Positions 16,293 to 26,149 are shown, numbered from the stretch's first letter. The stretch: DNA of 64,000 nt from Rhodopirellula baltica SH 1 (GCF_000196115.1 NC_005027.1:2604001-2668000); one strand, 5' to 3'. Notes: generated from the sequence alone by a model not told the origin. Program-made: numbers and translations.

Positions 16293-17267
16293 TCAGATTT
16301 GGTAATTCACCTCGGGACGCAACTCATCGGCGGGCTCATCCGAGCCACGTACCTTCAGTTGCGGTTTCTCCAGTACCACCGTGGTGCCGGGCGAGACACT
16401 GCGAGTGATCCAAACGCTCGAACCAATCACCGATTCGCGACCGATCACTGTGCGACCACCCAAGATCGTCGCGTTGGCGTAAACCACCACTTCGTCTTCG
16501 ATCGTCGGATGACGTTTCTGGCCGCGAATCAACTGGCCATCGGCGTCGGTTGGGAAGCTCAATGCGCCAAGCGTCACACCTTGATACAGTTTGACGTGCT
16601 TTCCAATGTGGCACGTCTCACCGATCACCACACCGGTTCCGTGATCGATGAAGAAGTACTCACCGATCGTCGCACCAGGGTGAATGTCGATGCCAGTTTC
16701 TTTGTGCGCCCATTCCGTCATCATTCGAGGAATGAAAGGCACGTTGAGCTGCACCAGTTCATGAGCGATTCGGTAGACCGTGATCGCTTCGAAACCGGGG
16801 TAGCAAAAGACGACTTCATCGGTCGTCTGGCAAGCCGGGTCGCCATCGTGAGCGGCTTGAACATCGGTCGCCAACATGTGCCGCAATTTCACGACGCGTT
16901 TGAGCAACTCGATCGCCATGGCTTGGCCTTTGGCTTCGAAGTCGATGTCCGTTTCACAATCCTTGTGATTCTGCAGCACGCGGTGCTCGTGCCGTAAAGC
17001 ACGAGCGATCTGAGTCGTCAGCTGATCGTGCAAGGAATCAATCAACCCGCCGACGTGGTAGCGGATGTTGCCGGCATGCAAATTGGTATGCCGCTTGTAA
17101 CCCGGGTAAAGGATGTCCTTGAGATCCAAAAGGATGTCAACGACGGCGGTGTAGCTAGGCAATGGGCAGTGCCCCAAATGATTGATTGAATCATCGGAGG
17201 TGTATGTGCTGACGATTTGCTCGGTCAGCTCTGGTAACTGCTCTTTCAGCCGAAAATCGGTTGCCAC
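16293..17267 (-). CDS. cysE: Serine O-acetyltransferase
   Basis: 324 residues, GTG start. It transfers acetyl from acetyl-CoA to serine, the first step of cysteine synthesis. The C-terminal left-handed beta-helix carries [44 protein letters not shown] with the active-site histidine in the HPG and DHGTG motifs, and hexapeptide repeats through [20 protein letters not shown]. The N-terminal helical region is longer than in E. coli CysE, as in SatA/EpsC-type enzymes of planctomycetes and plants. It is transcribed toward nth with a 38-base gap, so the two may share a transcript. Confidence 0.93.
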   Translation of the reverse strand: MATDFRLKEQLPELTEQIVSTYTSDDSINHLGHCPLPSYTAVVDILLDLKDILYPGYKRHTNLHAGNIRYHVGGLIDSLHDQLTTQIARALRHEHRVLQNHKDCETDIDFEAKGQAMAIELLKRVVKLRHMLATDVQAAHDGDPACQTTDEVVFCYPGFEAITVYRIAHELVQLNVPFIPRMMTEWAHKETGIDIHPGATIGEYFFIDHGTGVVIGETCHIGKHVKLYQGVTLGALSFPTDADGQLIRGQKRHPTIEDEVVVYANATILGGRTVIGRESVIGSSVWITRSVSPGTTVVLEKPQLKVRGSDEPADELRPEVNYQI

Positions 17268-17374
17268 GCCTAAACTCCCTCGGGCGACTGCGGAACACTC
17301 TTCACAGACGGAATCAATTCGAGAGCCTCAGGCACAACGGCCTGAGCAGACTCGAAATTCAAACCCCAGTGCGA

Positions 17375-17836
17375 TCAGGGACCGATGCTGGGCGGATTGT
17401 CCAGCAAGAAGTCGCGAGGACCACGGTGGGTATAGTAAGGATACGCGACTTGGGCAGACGGCGCACCTGGAGTAAATGGCTGGCCCTGCATTTGAGCCGC
17501 CGCTCCGTGACCCAACAAACCTGGGTTCAGATGCGAGCTGTAGTCCAAGCCACCTTGCTGCCAACCGAGTGGTCCGGCTTCGCAGCCAGTCCGACATCCG
17601 GTTTTGCAACCCATCAGGCGACCGCGAGTTTTGCCCAACAGTCCGCCACCACCGACACGACCGCACGAGCCATTGCTGCATGCACCGTTTCCGCAAGACG
17701 AATCACCACAGCCACAATCGCTTGACGCGACGCCGCAGTTGCCAGTCGAGCATCCGCCGCGAGTGTTGTGGTGAAGGCATCCGGTGCTGATCATCAGCAT
17801 TCCGGCCATCGATCCGAGTAAAAGCCAACGATTCAT
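17375..17836 (-). CDS. Cysteine/glycine-rich lipoprotein, unknown function
   Basis: 153 residues from the ATG at 17836, with AAGGA seven bases upstream; a longer start at 17890 adds an unlikely charged leader. The signal peptide MNRWLLLGSMAGMLMISTGC ends in a lipobox. The mature protein starts with a Cys/Gly-rich segment (about 12 cysteines between residues 20 and 90, including repeated CGxxxCGNGxCSNGSCG and CKTGCRTGCEAG) and ends in a Pro/Gly-rich tail. The cysteines suggest disulfides or metal binding in the periplasm. Similar short Cys-rich lipoproteins are frequent in Pirellulaceae; none has a known role. Confidence 0.65.
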   Translation of the reverse strand: MNRWLLLGSMAGMLMISTGCLHHNTRGGCSTGNCGVASSDCGCGDSSCGNGACSNGSCGRVGGGGLLGKTRGRLMGCKTGCRTGCEAGPLGWQQGGLDYSSHLNPGLLGHGAAAQMQGQPFTPGAPSAQVAYPYYTHRGPRDFLLDNPPSIGP

Positions 17837-18382
17837 TCCGAATCCTTCCATCCAATATGAATTGGGTGCCGAGGAGAAACGCCTCGACACGTGATACGAG
17901 TCTGTCTTTCACCCTTCGTTTCGGCCGTTGACACCGATTCGATGCACACAATCGCACCAACCGCGCCAGAAGTCGGAAGTGGTTGGCGGCAAGGTTTACC
18001 TAACTTGACAATCGCGGATTTCGACAGTGTTTAAACCTCTCTCCAAGTCCATCGCTCTGCGATCCGCGGAAGTATGCCAGAAGCGACTTATAACTGGATA
18101 TAAACACAAATAACGTCAACCTGTGGCGTTTTACGAGTGCGTCTGAGAAAAGGCGGAGACGCTTGAGCGACAACATCTCTCTGCGGCAGGTTCGGGAAAG
18201 CGAACCCAGCAAGACGCATGATCTGTCGCGGATAGACACCGTTTCCATCGCGAATCTGCGTGCAAAGATCCCGAATCCGCGTTACTCTGAGATGTCCAGC
18301 AAAAGCCGACACCGACAACGTTGCGACTGATCGGTGTCGGGGATCAGTAAGTAGCAAGAGCCATCATTTGCAGGCGAGGATC
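17837..18382. other. Intergenic region between divergent genes
   Basis: About 545 bases. No convincing gene was found: the short open frames lack ribosome binding sites and recognisable products. It should hold the promoters of both flanking genes and contains the inverted repeat at 18306-18340. Confidence 0.5.
18306..18340. promoter_or_regulatory. Perfect inverted repeat upstream of membrane protein gene
   Basis: CCGACACCGA / TCGGTGTCGG, ten bases each, 15-base spacer, ending 42 bases before the start codon at 18383. It could be a regulator binding site or a leader hairpin in the mRNA. Confidence 0.4.
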
Positions 18383-19318
18383 ATGAACTTCCAGACGCCC
18401 GCCGCAGAGCCATCCGCCTCGCAACCGTCCGACACGACACCATCCGACGCTCAGCGATCGGATGCTTCGGCGACCGAAACGCTGGCGGACCACTTCGCTT
18501 CGATCCAAGCATTTGGGACGGATCTTCCTGAGGAACCCCCAGGCCGGGTGCTGAATTGGTTTCGTCAAGTTGTGACCTTATTGGGCATCACAGCCTTTCA
18601 TGGCACGCTCAGTTTTGTTGCCAGCCTGTGCTTGCTGCTGACCATTCGTTTCCTGTTCTTTACCTCTCGAGCCGGCATCGAGAGCATCCTTTTATTCGTC
18701 GCCGCGGTGATTGTCGGTGGTCTGATTGCAGCGACGCAACTGATGATTGTTTGCCGCTACGAAGAGTATCCGTTTCACCTCTTGCTTGCTCGCCAACTCC
18801 GCCGCGTCATCGCGGGACGCCGCAATCCGGTGGTTCACCCCAATGAAGATGGATCCAGATTTTGCGAGATCGTTCCGCAAGAACGATGGAATCTGCTGCG
18901 ATTGGAAACCGCGTCCGATCTGGTTTGGGTACGCATCGACAACAACGGTGTTTGGATGGAAGGCGATCGCAACCGCTACCACTTTGGACCAAGCTCCATT
19001 CTGGGTGCGATCCCCCAATCGTTCACGCCCGCCGGCGGATGGACTCAATTGCATGCGGCCATGATTTATGTTCGCACGCCCGATGGTCCGGAAGAAATCC
19101 CATTGGTCTACCGCGACTTCCGATTCGCAAACATGAAGTCATCCGAACGACGTCGTCAGCGCGACGCGATGGTCAATGCGATTTGCGAAATCGCGCGAGG
19201 CAGCGAATACGAACCGATCTATGTGCCGACGGCAACCAACCCATCGCAAGCGTCGGACACACTGGGCAACAACAATCCCTACGCCCCACCTCGGATGACA
19301 TCGCACACCGGGGCGTGA
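18383..19318 (+). CDS. Two-helix membrane protein, unknown function
   Basis: 311 residues from the ATG at 18383, preceded by GAGG at five bases. An alanine/serine/threonine-rich N-terminus of about 50 residues is followed by two transmembrane helices (VVTLLGITAFHGTLSFVASL... and IESILLFVAAVIVGGLIAATQ), then a soluble domain of about 150 residues (LVWVRIDNNGVWMEGDRNRY) and a tail NNNPYAPPR, a proline motif common in planctomycete membrane proteins. No known domain was recognised. Just after its stop begins the duplicated segment at 19357. Confidence 0.7.
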   Translation: MNFQTPAAEPSASQPSDTTPSDAQRSDASATETLADHFASIQAFGTDLPEEPPGRVLNWFRQVVTLLGITAFHGTLSFVASLCLLLTIRFLFFTSRAGIESILLFVAAVIVGGLIAATQLMIVCRYEEYPFHLLLARQLRRVIAGRRNPVVHPNEDGSRFCEIVPQERWNLLRLETASDLVWVRIDNNGVWMEGDRNRYHFGPSSILGAIPQSFTPAGGWTQLHAAMIYVRTPDGPEEIPLVYRDFRFANMKSSERRRQRDAMVNAICEIARGSEYEPIYVPTATNPSQASDTLGNNNPYAPPRMTSHTGA

Positions 19319-19356
19319 GAAGAGTTATCGAAGTTGGTAGCATCGCGAAGTGCTGC

Positions 19357-19701
19357 AAGTTCACGAACATCGTCTCGGACGAGACTGTCGTGAAGATGCG
19401 GTGGGTGCATTGCAAACTGCAAATTGTTCAATGCAAATTGCAAAGTGCTTCAGCTCGGCCAAGCCACCGGATTCCATCGATCTGCAATTACCAATTTGCA
19501 ATGTCCATTTTGCAATTTGCAATCGCCCCATCTTGCATCCCGCTCACGACACATCGCCCCGGACGGGGCCGGCGTGGGGAACGTTTATCTTGTCTAGCAG
19601 TCTGACGCAAACGATCGGAAGCGAACTCGGTTGCAATGAGGCTTGGCGTTTAAACGCTGCCCGACGGAACAATTGAGGACAAATGTTCTACTCTGGTGCT
19701 C
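19357..19701. repeat. Direct duplication, copy 1
   Basis: 345 bases matching 19725-20069 at a constant spacing of 368 with no net insertions or deletions. Its left third contains AT-rich arms (ATTGCAAATTG type words near 19412-19443 and TTTGCAATTTGCAA words near 19493-19527) that are inverted relative to each other, so the copy can fold into a long imperfect hairpin. Confidence 0.85.
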
Positions 19702-19724
19702 TCCATATTCTCGCAACGAGGCCG

Positions 19725-20069
19725 AAGTTCGGCATCATCGTCTCGGACAAGACTATCGTGAAGATGCGGCGGGTGAATTGCGAAGTGAAAATTGTTCAAT
19801 GTAAATTGCAAAGTGCTTCAGCTCGGCCAAGCCACCGGATTCCACCGATCTGCAATTGCCAAATTGCAATGTCCACTTTACAATTTGCAGTTACCCCATC
19901 GTGCATTCCGATCAAGACACATCGCCCCGGACGGGGCCGGCGTGGGGAATTCTTGTGCTGTCGAGCAGTCTGATACAAACGATCGGAAATGAACTCGGTT
20001 GCGATGAGGCTTGACGTTTAAACGCTGCTCGACGGAACAGTTGAGGACAACTGTTCTACTCTGGTTCTC
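19725..20069. repeat. Direct duplication, copy 2
   Basis: Second copy. Its last 14 bases overlap the 3' end and stop codon of the TetR gene (20056-20069), so copy 1 carries a relic of that gene end. Confidence 0.85.
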
Positions 20070-20691
20070 GATAGCAACACAGAAACATCTCGACGGTGGA
20101 CTCGATGATGTCAACACGTTTCTTTTTGCTCGGCGGTGACTCGCCGTTGACGATCATCGGCCAGAACGCAAACGTCATCAGCATTCCAACGAACTGCTTG
20201 GCCGCAAATTCTGTGCTGGTGTGGTTCAGGCAACCCGCCGCAAGAGCATCATCCAGCCAGCTCTTGACGCGTTTGTGAAAGCGTCGGTGATCGATTTTCT
20301 TGCCTACCTCGGGCTCGGCCAAAACTCGCGAGATGCCGGCACGCGCCAAAGCGACAACGGATGCCGAGGTCATGAATTGCACCTCGGCCTCAGCCAGTTC
20401 AACCAACTGTTCCCGCAAGTCGCGTGTTGGATCGAAAGAGCACTCGGGCAGCAACTCAGCCTTCTGCGTCAACTCCTCGATGATCGCGTCGAAGAGAGCC
20501 TCTTTGCTGTCAAAATGGTTGTAGAGCGTCCGCTTGCTCACGTTCGCGGTCGCTGCAATCACATTCATGCTGGTCGAAAAATAACCGCGTGTCTGGAACT
20601 CCATTGCCGCCGCCTGCACAATCGCAAGGCGTTTGCGATCTGTCAGCCGGCGTGGCGCGGCGTCTTCGGACTCGGTTGGACGGGCTGGCAA
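20056..20691 (-). CDS. TetR/AcrR family transcriptional regulator
   Basis: 211 residues from a TTG at 20691. This start is forced by the frame: a stop codon lies shortly upstream, no ATG precedes the DNA-binding domain, and GGAG lies seven bases before the TTG. The N-terminal helix-turn-helix is IVQAAAMEFQTRGYFSTSMNVIAATANVSKRTLYNHFDSKEALF. The C-terminal ligand-binding region resembles AefR-like TetR proteins (LARAGISRVLAEPEVG, FHKRVKSWLDDALAAG). It is divergent to the RND efflux operon, the usual position for its repressor. Two direct GGTTTACTT words at about 20704 and 20743 upstream are possible operator parts, though unproven. Confidence 0.9.
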   Translation of the reverse strand: MPARPTESEDAAPRRLTDRKRLAIVQAAAMEFQTRGYFSTSMNVIAATANVSKRTLYNHFDSKEALFDAIIEELTQKAELLPECSFDPTRDLREQLVELAEAEVQFMTSASVVALARAGISRVLAEPEVGKKIDHRRFHKRVKSWLDDALAAGCLNHTSTEFAAKQFVGMLMTFAFWPMIVNGESPPSKKKRVDIIESTVEMFLCCYREPE

Positions 20692-20843
20692 AACTTGCTC
20701 CGGGCGGTTTACTTTTGAAAATCACGTTATAGAGTACACCGATGGGTTTACTTATTGCAGTTCTGCCACCTGAACGCCAGGGGCAATCTCGCCACCGATG
20801 TGAATGACCTCATCATCGATCATTGAATTAACTCTTAGCAGAC

Positions 20844-20949
20844 TGTTGATTTAATCGCGTACCGAATGCCAATCATTAGCCGTTGGGCGTTAGCCCCGGT
20901 TGGCGTCTAATCAACCGCCGCTAACGCGGTGCGGCTCAATAAATCAACA
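20844..20949. mobile_element. MITE-like element with 10-bp inverted ends
   Basis: 106 bases bounded by the perfect terminal inverted repeats TGTTGATTTA and TAAATCAACA. It has a GC-rich palindromic interior (GCCGTTGGGCGTTAGCCCCGG... CCGCTAACGCGGTGCGGC) and no coding capacity. The word CTCTTAG occurs on both sides (20832-20838 and 20952-20958), close to but not exactly at the ends. Confidence 0.6.
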
Positions 20950-21070
20950 ACCTCTTAGCCTCCCCAATGCCACCCCTGTTACATGAGCTGCTCCGCTTCG
21001 TGGAAAGCCATTGCAGGCTCTCCTTCTTTCGCTGACCTTTCATCGCGTCCAACTAACGAAACGAACGATT

Positions 21071-22804
21071 GTGCCTATCCGAACTCAACCGCGTTTGTTT
21101 TTCGCGGTCTCCAGCACGACTTGCTTATTGCTCGCGACGATCGGATGTTCCAGCGAATCGGCGACCGAATCCGCTGAAGTCGACAAGCCGCCCAAAACCG
21201 TCACCGTGATGAGGTTGCAACCGAGCAGTCCTTCTTATCAACATCACACCACCGCTTCCGTCGCTCCTTGGAAAGCCGAACGAATCGCATTCGAACAGGC
21301 CGGGCGCGTGGTGCAGGTGATTGAACCCAACGAAATGGTGACCGGAATCGGGAACGGTCGAATTGGCGTTCCACTGGCTCGGCTCAATGAAGAACAGTTT
21401 CAAATTGCGGTTGATGCTGCACGTGCCGACTTGGCAGTTGCCCAACGGCGGCGAGAAGCCAACCTGATCTCGATCGAACAACGGTTGCCGAGTCGAATCC
21501 GCACAGCGGAAGCTGAACTGCAATTGGCCCAGCGAGAATTGGATCGCGCTCAAAGGCTATCACGCTCCAACGCGATGTCAGGATCGGAACTGGATACCAC
21601 TCGCACTCGAGCATCGACAGCACAACTTCAGGTCGACAGTGCGACCGCTGAATTGGCCCAGGCCAACGCGGAACAATTGGCGCTGGACGCTCAAGTGCAA
21701 CAGGCCAGCCAGCGATTGGCCGAAGCGGAGCGAAATCTGAGAAATACAACACTCTACAGCTCCTTCCCCGGCCAAGTCACTGAGATTCATGCGGTCCCTG
21801 GGACTTACGTCAAAGAAGGCGATCCGATCGTGACCGTGCAAATGGTTGACCCAATGTTAGTGGAGTTCGAAGTCACTGCGGCGAATTCTCGTCGCTATCA
21901 ACGTGGTGACACTCTCGGCGTGACGGTGACCGGTCATGACGGAAGCCAACATCGTGTCACAGGTATGGTCTACACCGTGGACTCCATTGCGGATGCCAAC
22001 ACCCGAACGTTCACGGTATCGCTGCACGTTCGCAACCAACAGGAAAGCAGCGTTGATTTGCATGCATCTTCGCAAGCTCAATTGAAAACCAAAGACATCT
22101 TCCCTCTCAACATCGGCCCCATTGTCACGGGCGATCGGCGTCTTCTGGTTGAGCAACGCTGTATCCATCGGATCGGCGAAGAGTCGTTTGTGTGGAAGGT
22201 CACCAATCGATCCTGGAACCAACTTTCAAATGCTCATGATCGCGGATTGACGGTTCAGCGAATGAAAGTGAATCTCGTCAGCGATGTGATTCCGTTCTTG
22301 GGCACTTGGAATTTCGTTGCCATCGATTTTGCGGACCCTTCATCCATCGATCTCGACAACGACTTGATCACGGGCCAACTCTTGGCGATCGATGGTTCGC
22401 AACCGGAACGTGAGGCGCTGCTTCGAAAACAGAATGAAAACGTCTATTTGGAACAAACCCGGTGGATGCTTCGTGCTGGCGATACCGTTCGGGTTGCATT
22501 GATCCCCGACAATTCCAACGTCGGGTTCTATGTTCCCATGAAGGCGGTCCGCCAAGAGAATGGTGAGACGTTCGTCCATATCGTTGACGACATGCAGTCA
22601 GAACCAACAGCGAGACGCGTTCAAATCAATGTCAAAGACGAAGACTCATTGGACGAAGATTCGTTGATTCTCTGCATTGAACCAGTCGAATCCGGTGACG
22701 TGCTCGATGGAACCCAGGTTGTCGTCCGCGGCACTCACTACCTCGACGACGGTGATCGAGTTCGAGTCGTACCTAAGCAATCCGGATCGGTGGTTGCCCG
22801 ATGA
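21071..22804 (+). CDS. RND efflux periplasmic adaptor (membrane fusion lipoprotein)
   Basis: About 577 residues from a GTG at 21071, which gives a compact lipoprotein signal (PRLFFAVSSTTCLLLATIGC). A TTG at 21011 with GGAAAG nearby is an alternative. The HlyD-type layout is visible: a lipoyl-like half (WKAERIAFEQAGRVVQVI), a long alpha-hairpin coiled coil (residues about 120-235, with AEAELQLAQRELDRAQRL and AQANAEQLALDAQVQQASQRL), the second lipoyl half (LYSSFPGQVTEIHAVPGTYVKEGDPIVTV) and beta-barrel sequence (YQRGDTLGVTVTGHDG). The protein links the inner membrane pump to an outer membrane channel. The C-terminal part is longer than in AcrA. The stop overlaps the pump gene by four bases (ATGA). 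Confidence 0.9.
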   Translation: MPIRTQPRLFFAVSSTTCLLLATIGCSSESATESAEVDKPPKTVTVMRLQPSSPSYQHHTTASVAPWKAERIAFEQAGRVVQVIEPNEMVTGIGNGRIGVPLARLNEEQFQIAVDAARADLAVAQRRREANLISIEQRLPSRIRTAEAELQLAQRELDRAQRLSRSNAMSGSELDTTRTRASTAQLQVDSATAELAQANAEQLALDAQVQQASQRLAEAERNLRNTTLYSSFPGQVTEIHAVPGTYVKEGDPIVTVQMVDPMLVEFEVTAANSRRYQRGDTLGVTVTGHDGSQHRVTGMVYTVDSIADANTRTFTVSLHVRNQQESSVDLHASSQAQLKTKDIFPLNIGPIVTGDRRLLVEQRCIHRIGEESFVWKVTNRSWNQLSNAHDRGLTVQRMKVNLVSDVIPFLGTWNFVAIDFADPSSIDLDNDLITGQLLAIDGSQPEREALLRKQNENVYLEQTRWMLRAGDTVRVALIPDNSNVGFYVPMKAVRQENGETFVHIVDDMQSEPTARRVQINVKDEDSLDEDSLILCIEPVESGDVLDGTQVVVRGTHYLDDGDRVRVVPKQSGSVVAR

Positions 22805-25800
22805 ATCGCCTACCCGCATTTGCCGTCGCACGCCCGACCGTCGTCATTGCCTTTGTGATGATGTTTGTCTGCTGGGGCGTCATCGCCGCTTTGACAATGC
22901 CTCGCCGTGAAGACCCCGAATTCACATTGAAAATATGTGTCGTTTCGGCACGCTGGCCAGGTGCGTCGGCGGAAAAGATGGAAGAACTGGTCACCGATCC
23001 TCTCGAGGTAGCCATCGATGGGATGGAGGAGGTCCGCCTGATTCGCTCCACCTCCAGCAGCGAACAATCGGTCATCTTTGTCGAACTCGAAGAATGGTTG
23101 CCTGGGGCGAAGATTGACGACGCCTGGGATCGCGTTCGCGCGAGGGTTGAAAACGTTCCGATGCCCGACCCTTCTGTGGTTCCGTTTGTGAACGATGAAT
23201 TCGCGGACACGAGCGTCATTTTGTTTGCTGTCCATCAGCAACCCACCGATGGCAGCGATTCGATCGATCCCGCTTTCGTCTACACCGACCGTGAACTGGA
23301 CATTTACTCCGAAAGAATTCGTGACGCACTGCGATTGCTGCCGGGCGTTGCCAAAGTGGAACGCCATGGAGTCCGCGAAGAAGCCATCTATGTCGAAACG
23401 GACGAACGCAACTGGTCTCAGTTGGAATTGACAATCGACCAAATCGCTGATCTGGCGCAGGCCCAAAACATTGTCGAACCAGGTGGCCGAATCGATGCAG
23501 GGGACGGACGTTTTTTCGTCAAACCAGCCGGGGAGGTCAACGCGCTCGCGGAAATCAATCGGTTGGTCGTCAGCGGTGTGCCGTCTCGTGGTGGCGTCAA
23601 TCCCATTCACTTGGAAGACCTGGGACTTCGAGTCCGACGAGGCTATGTGGATCCTCCCACTCGAATTTGCCGCTATGGCGACGTTCATTTGGAAGCGACC
23701 GCCAACGTGGTCGCCGTGCAAATGAAATCGGGTGCCAACATCGTCGACATTTGCAGCAGTGCTAAGCAACGCATTGTCGAGCTTCGCAACAGCGGTGAAC
23801 TGCCGCCGGACTTGGCCGTTCCAATCATTTCAGACCAATCCGACAGCGTGAATCAAAGGCTCCGCGAAGTCGTGATGAACATCATCTCGGCGATCGTGAT
23901 CGTGGTCGTCGTGGTCTACCTCGTCGTTGGGTTTCGCACCGCGGCGGTCATGGCGGCTAACATTCCCTTCGTCGTGCTCACATCGCTAGCGATTGTGACT
24001 TTGTTTGGCGTTCAACTGGAACAGATGTCGCTGGCTTCGATGATCATTTCACTCGGTTTGCTAGTCGACAATGCCGTCCAGATCTGCGACCAAGCGAGAA
24101 CCAACCAAATCGCCGGCATGCCGCCAAAAGAAGCAGCGGTTCAAGGAGCCCAAACGCTCGGCAAGTCGATGTTGAACGGAACGCTGACAACCATCGCCGC
24201 GTTCGTGCCGATGCTGATCGCGATGGACGGGGTCAACCGAGAATTCATTTACAGTTTGCCAACAACGCTGTCCGTGATGCTGGCCGTGAGCTGGGTGCTG
24301 GCGATGACGTTTTGTGTGATCTTGGCGGCCTGGTTCATTCGACCTCCGAAAGACCCAAGCAAACCAACTGCGCCGCTGCCATGGCTGATGGGCAAACTGA
24401 GTTCGTCCAGATGGGGTCGTCGATTTGGAAGTCACCGTACGACCGCGTCTTCCTCCGAGTTGCCTGCAGGGGAATCCGAACTCGCTCCTCAAGCCACGGC
24501 AACAGACGGAATTTTCTTTCGGTTGTATGGTTCTTCACTGCGATGGGCATTGAGACATCGTTTCATCACGATCGCCGCCGCGTTTGGTGCATTGCTCGCA
24601 ACGACGCAACTACCCATCTCGGCAGAGTTCTTTCCATTGACTCAAAGAAATCAATTCGCCGTTGAAGTCTGGCTTCCCGTATCATCTTCGATCGCTCAAA
24701 CCGATGAGCTTGCTCGAGAAGTCGAAGACATGATTCGACGCTGCAGCGTTTTCCTTGATGAAGACGGCAACCAAAAAGAACGTCTTTTGAACATGCGAAC
24801 GATGGTCGGCGGCGGAGGTGCCAGGTGGTATCTGTCCTGGGAACCCGAGGCCTTGAAACCAAATTTCGCCGAGATCTTGATTCAAACGACCGACGGAAAG
24901 CTGACACATGAGTTCGCAGAAAAACTGCGTCACGTCATCGCCCACGGAGATCCTGATTTAGGATTGCAGCCAATCGTTGGGGCCCGTGTCGTGCCAATTG
25001 AGTTACTGCTTGGCCCACCGGCTGATCCCGTCGTGTTGCGGGTTGTCGGCAACGGTTTTGCAAACATGAAAACTCTTCGAAACGCGGCCGATCGCATCAA
25101 GAAAATGGTGAACTCGAATCCTGACACCATCTCACTCAGCGATTCCTGGGGCGTTAGCAGTCAAGAATTGTATGTTGACGTTGAATCGGATCGAGCCAAT
25201 CTGGCTCGCGTGAGCAACACGGAAGTCGCGAAGACTTTGGACACCTACTTCTCGGGACGCCTGCTGACTTACTACCGCGAAGGGGAGCACCAGATCCCCG
25301 TCTATTTCCGACTCGAACCAGATAGTCGTTCCCTGTCGTCGATTGCCAACGCACACGTTGAAACCAGCCAGGGCAAACTGCCGCTCGCCTCAATCGCGAG
25401 CATCGTTCCGCAGTGGCGTCCCGCTCTGATTGATCGTCGCGATGGCAACCGAACCATTGAAGTTCGCTCGCAAGTCAAAGTGGGGGCCTCGGGGAACGAT
25501 ATCACAACAGGCGTTTTCAATTCGCCCGAGATGAAAGCACTCCAAGCTGAACTGCCCGACGGATACAAAGTCGAAGTGGGCGGGGCACTTGAAGAATCCC
25601 AGAAGGCTCAGATCAAGATGCTAAAATCGTTTGGCATGTCGTTTGTCGCGATCATCATTTTGTTGATCGTGCAATTCAATAGCCTGTTCCGAACCTCAAT
25701 CATCGTCGCGACTTTGCCGCTCGCTCTGGCGGGTGCCTTGTTGGGTTTGTGGCTGACCAACAGTGCCTTCGGCTTCATGCCTCAATTAGGTGTCTTGGCG

Positions 25801-26130
25801 CTTTTCGGCATCGTGCTCAACGCCGCCATCTTGTTTGTCGAATTCGCGGACATGTCGGTTTCAGAAAGCGATTCAAAACAGATGAGCGATGCCGATGCGA
25901 CCGAGGAGTTTCAAAACGCGATCGTATCGGCGGGACAGCAGCGATTGACCGCTATCTTCCTGACCACGGCAACCACGGTAGGAGGATTGGTTCCGCTCGC
26001 CCTTGATGGCGGACCACTTTGGGAAGGCATGGCGTGGTTGCTGGTTTCTGGACTCAGCTTTGCGACGCTACTCACGTTGATCGTTGTACCGGTTCTGTAT
26101 TCGTTCGGAAGGCGATGGAGTCCTTCCTAA
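22801..26130 (+). CDS. RND family efflux pump, inner membrane permease
   Basis: 1109 residues, the usual size for the HAE1/AcrB superfamily. It exports small molecules using the proton gradient. Visible features: first helix (PTVVIAFVMMFVCWGVIAALTMPRREDPEF), porter domain (WPGASAEKMEELVTDPLEVAI), helix 4 with the proton-relay aspartate in LGLLVDNAVQICDQAR (second position N, where AcrB has D), two sets of six helices split by periplasmic domains, and the C-terminal repeat IVSAGQQRLTAIFLTTATTVGGLVPLAL. It is coupled to the adaptor gene. A TolC partner is not adjacent; the TolC-like protein at 51056 could serve but this is a guess. Confidence 0.94.
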   Translation: MNRLPAFAVARPTVVIAFVMMFVCWGVIAALTMPRREDPEFTLKICVVSARWPGASAEKMEELVTDPLEVAIDGMEEVRLIRSTSSSEQSVIFVELEEWLPGAKIDDAWDRVRARVENVPMPDPSVVPFVNDEFADTSVILFAVHQQPTDGSDSIDPAFVYTDRELDIYSERIRDALRLLPGVAKVERHGVREEAIYVETDERNWSQLELTIDQIADLAQAQNIVEPGGRIDAGDGRFFVKPAGEVNALAEINRLVVSGVPSRGGVNPIHLEDLGLRVRRGYVDPPTRICRYGDVHLEATANVVAVQMKSGANIVDICSSAKQRIVELRNSGELPPDLAVPIISDQSDSVNQRLREVVMNIISAIVIVVVVVYLVVGFRTAAVMAANIPFVVLTSLAIVTLFGVQLEQMSLASMIISLGLLVDNAVQICDQARTNQIAGMPPKEAAVQGAQTLGKSMLNGTLTTIAAFVPMLIAMDGVNREFIYSLPTTLSVMLAVSWVLAMTFCVILAAWFIRPPKDPSKPTAPLPWLMGKLSSSRWGRRFGSHRTTASSSELPAGESELAPQATATDGIFFRLYGSSLRWALRHRFITIAAAFGALLATTQLPISAEFFPLTQRNQFAVEVWLPVSSSIAQTDELAREVEDMIRRCSVFLDEDGNQKERLLNMRTMVGGGGARWYLSWEPEALKPNFAEILIQTTDGKLTHEFAEKLRHVIAHGDPDLGLQPIVGARVVPIELLLGPPADPVVLRVVGNGFANMKTLRNAADRIKKMVNSNPDTISLSDSWGVSSQELYVDVESDRANLARVSNTEVAKTLDTYFSGRLLTYYREGEHQIPVYFRLEPDSRSLSSIANAHVETSQGKLPLASIASIVPQWRPALIDRRDGNRTIEVRSQVKVGASGNDITTGVFNSPEMKALQAELPDGYKVEVGGALEESQKAQIKMLKSFGMSFVAIIILLIVQFNSLFRTSIIVATLPLALAGALLGLWLTNSAFGFMPQLGVLALFGIVLNAAILFVEFADMSVSESDSKQMSDADATEEFQNAIVSAGQQRLTAIFLTTATTVGGLVPLALDGGPLWEGMAWLLVSGLSFATLLTLIVVPVLYSFGRRWSPS

Positions 26131-26149
26131 GATTCCTCAACGTCGAGTC

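Noticed and set aside
20704-20751. Direct GGTTTACTT words as a TetR operator
   Set aside because: TetR operators are usually inverted repeats; direct words alone are weak, so it is only mentioned in the tetR entry.
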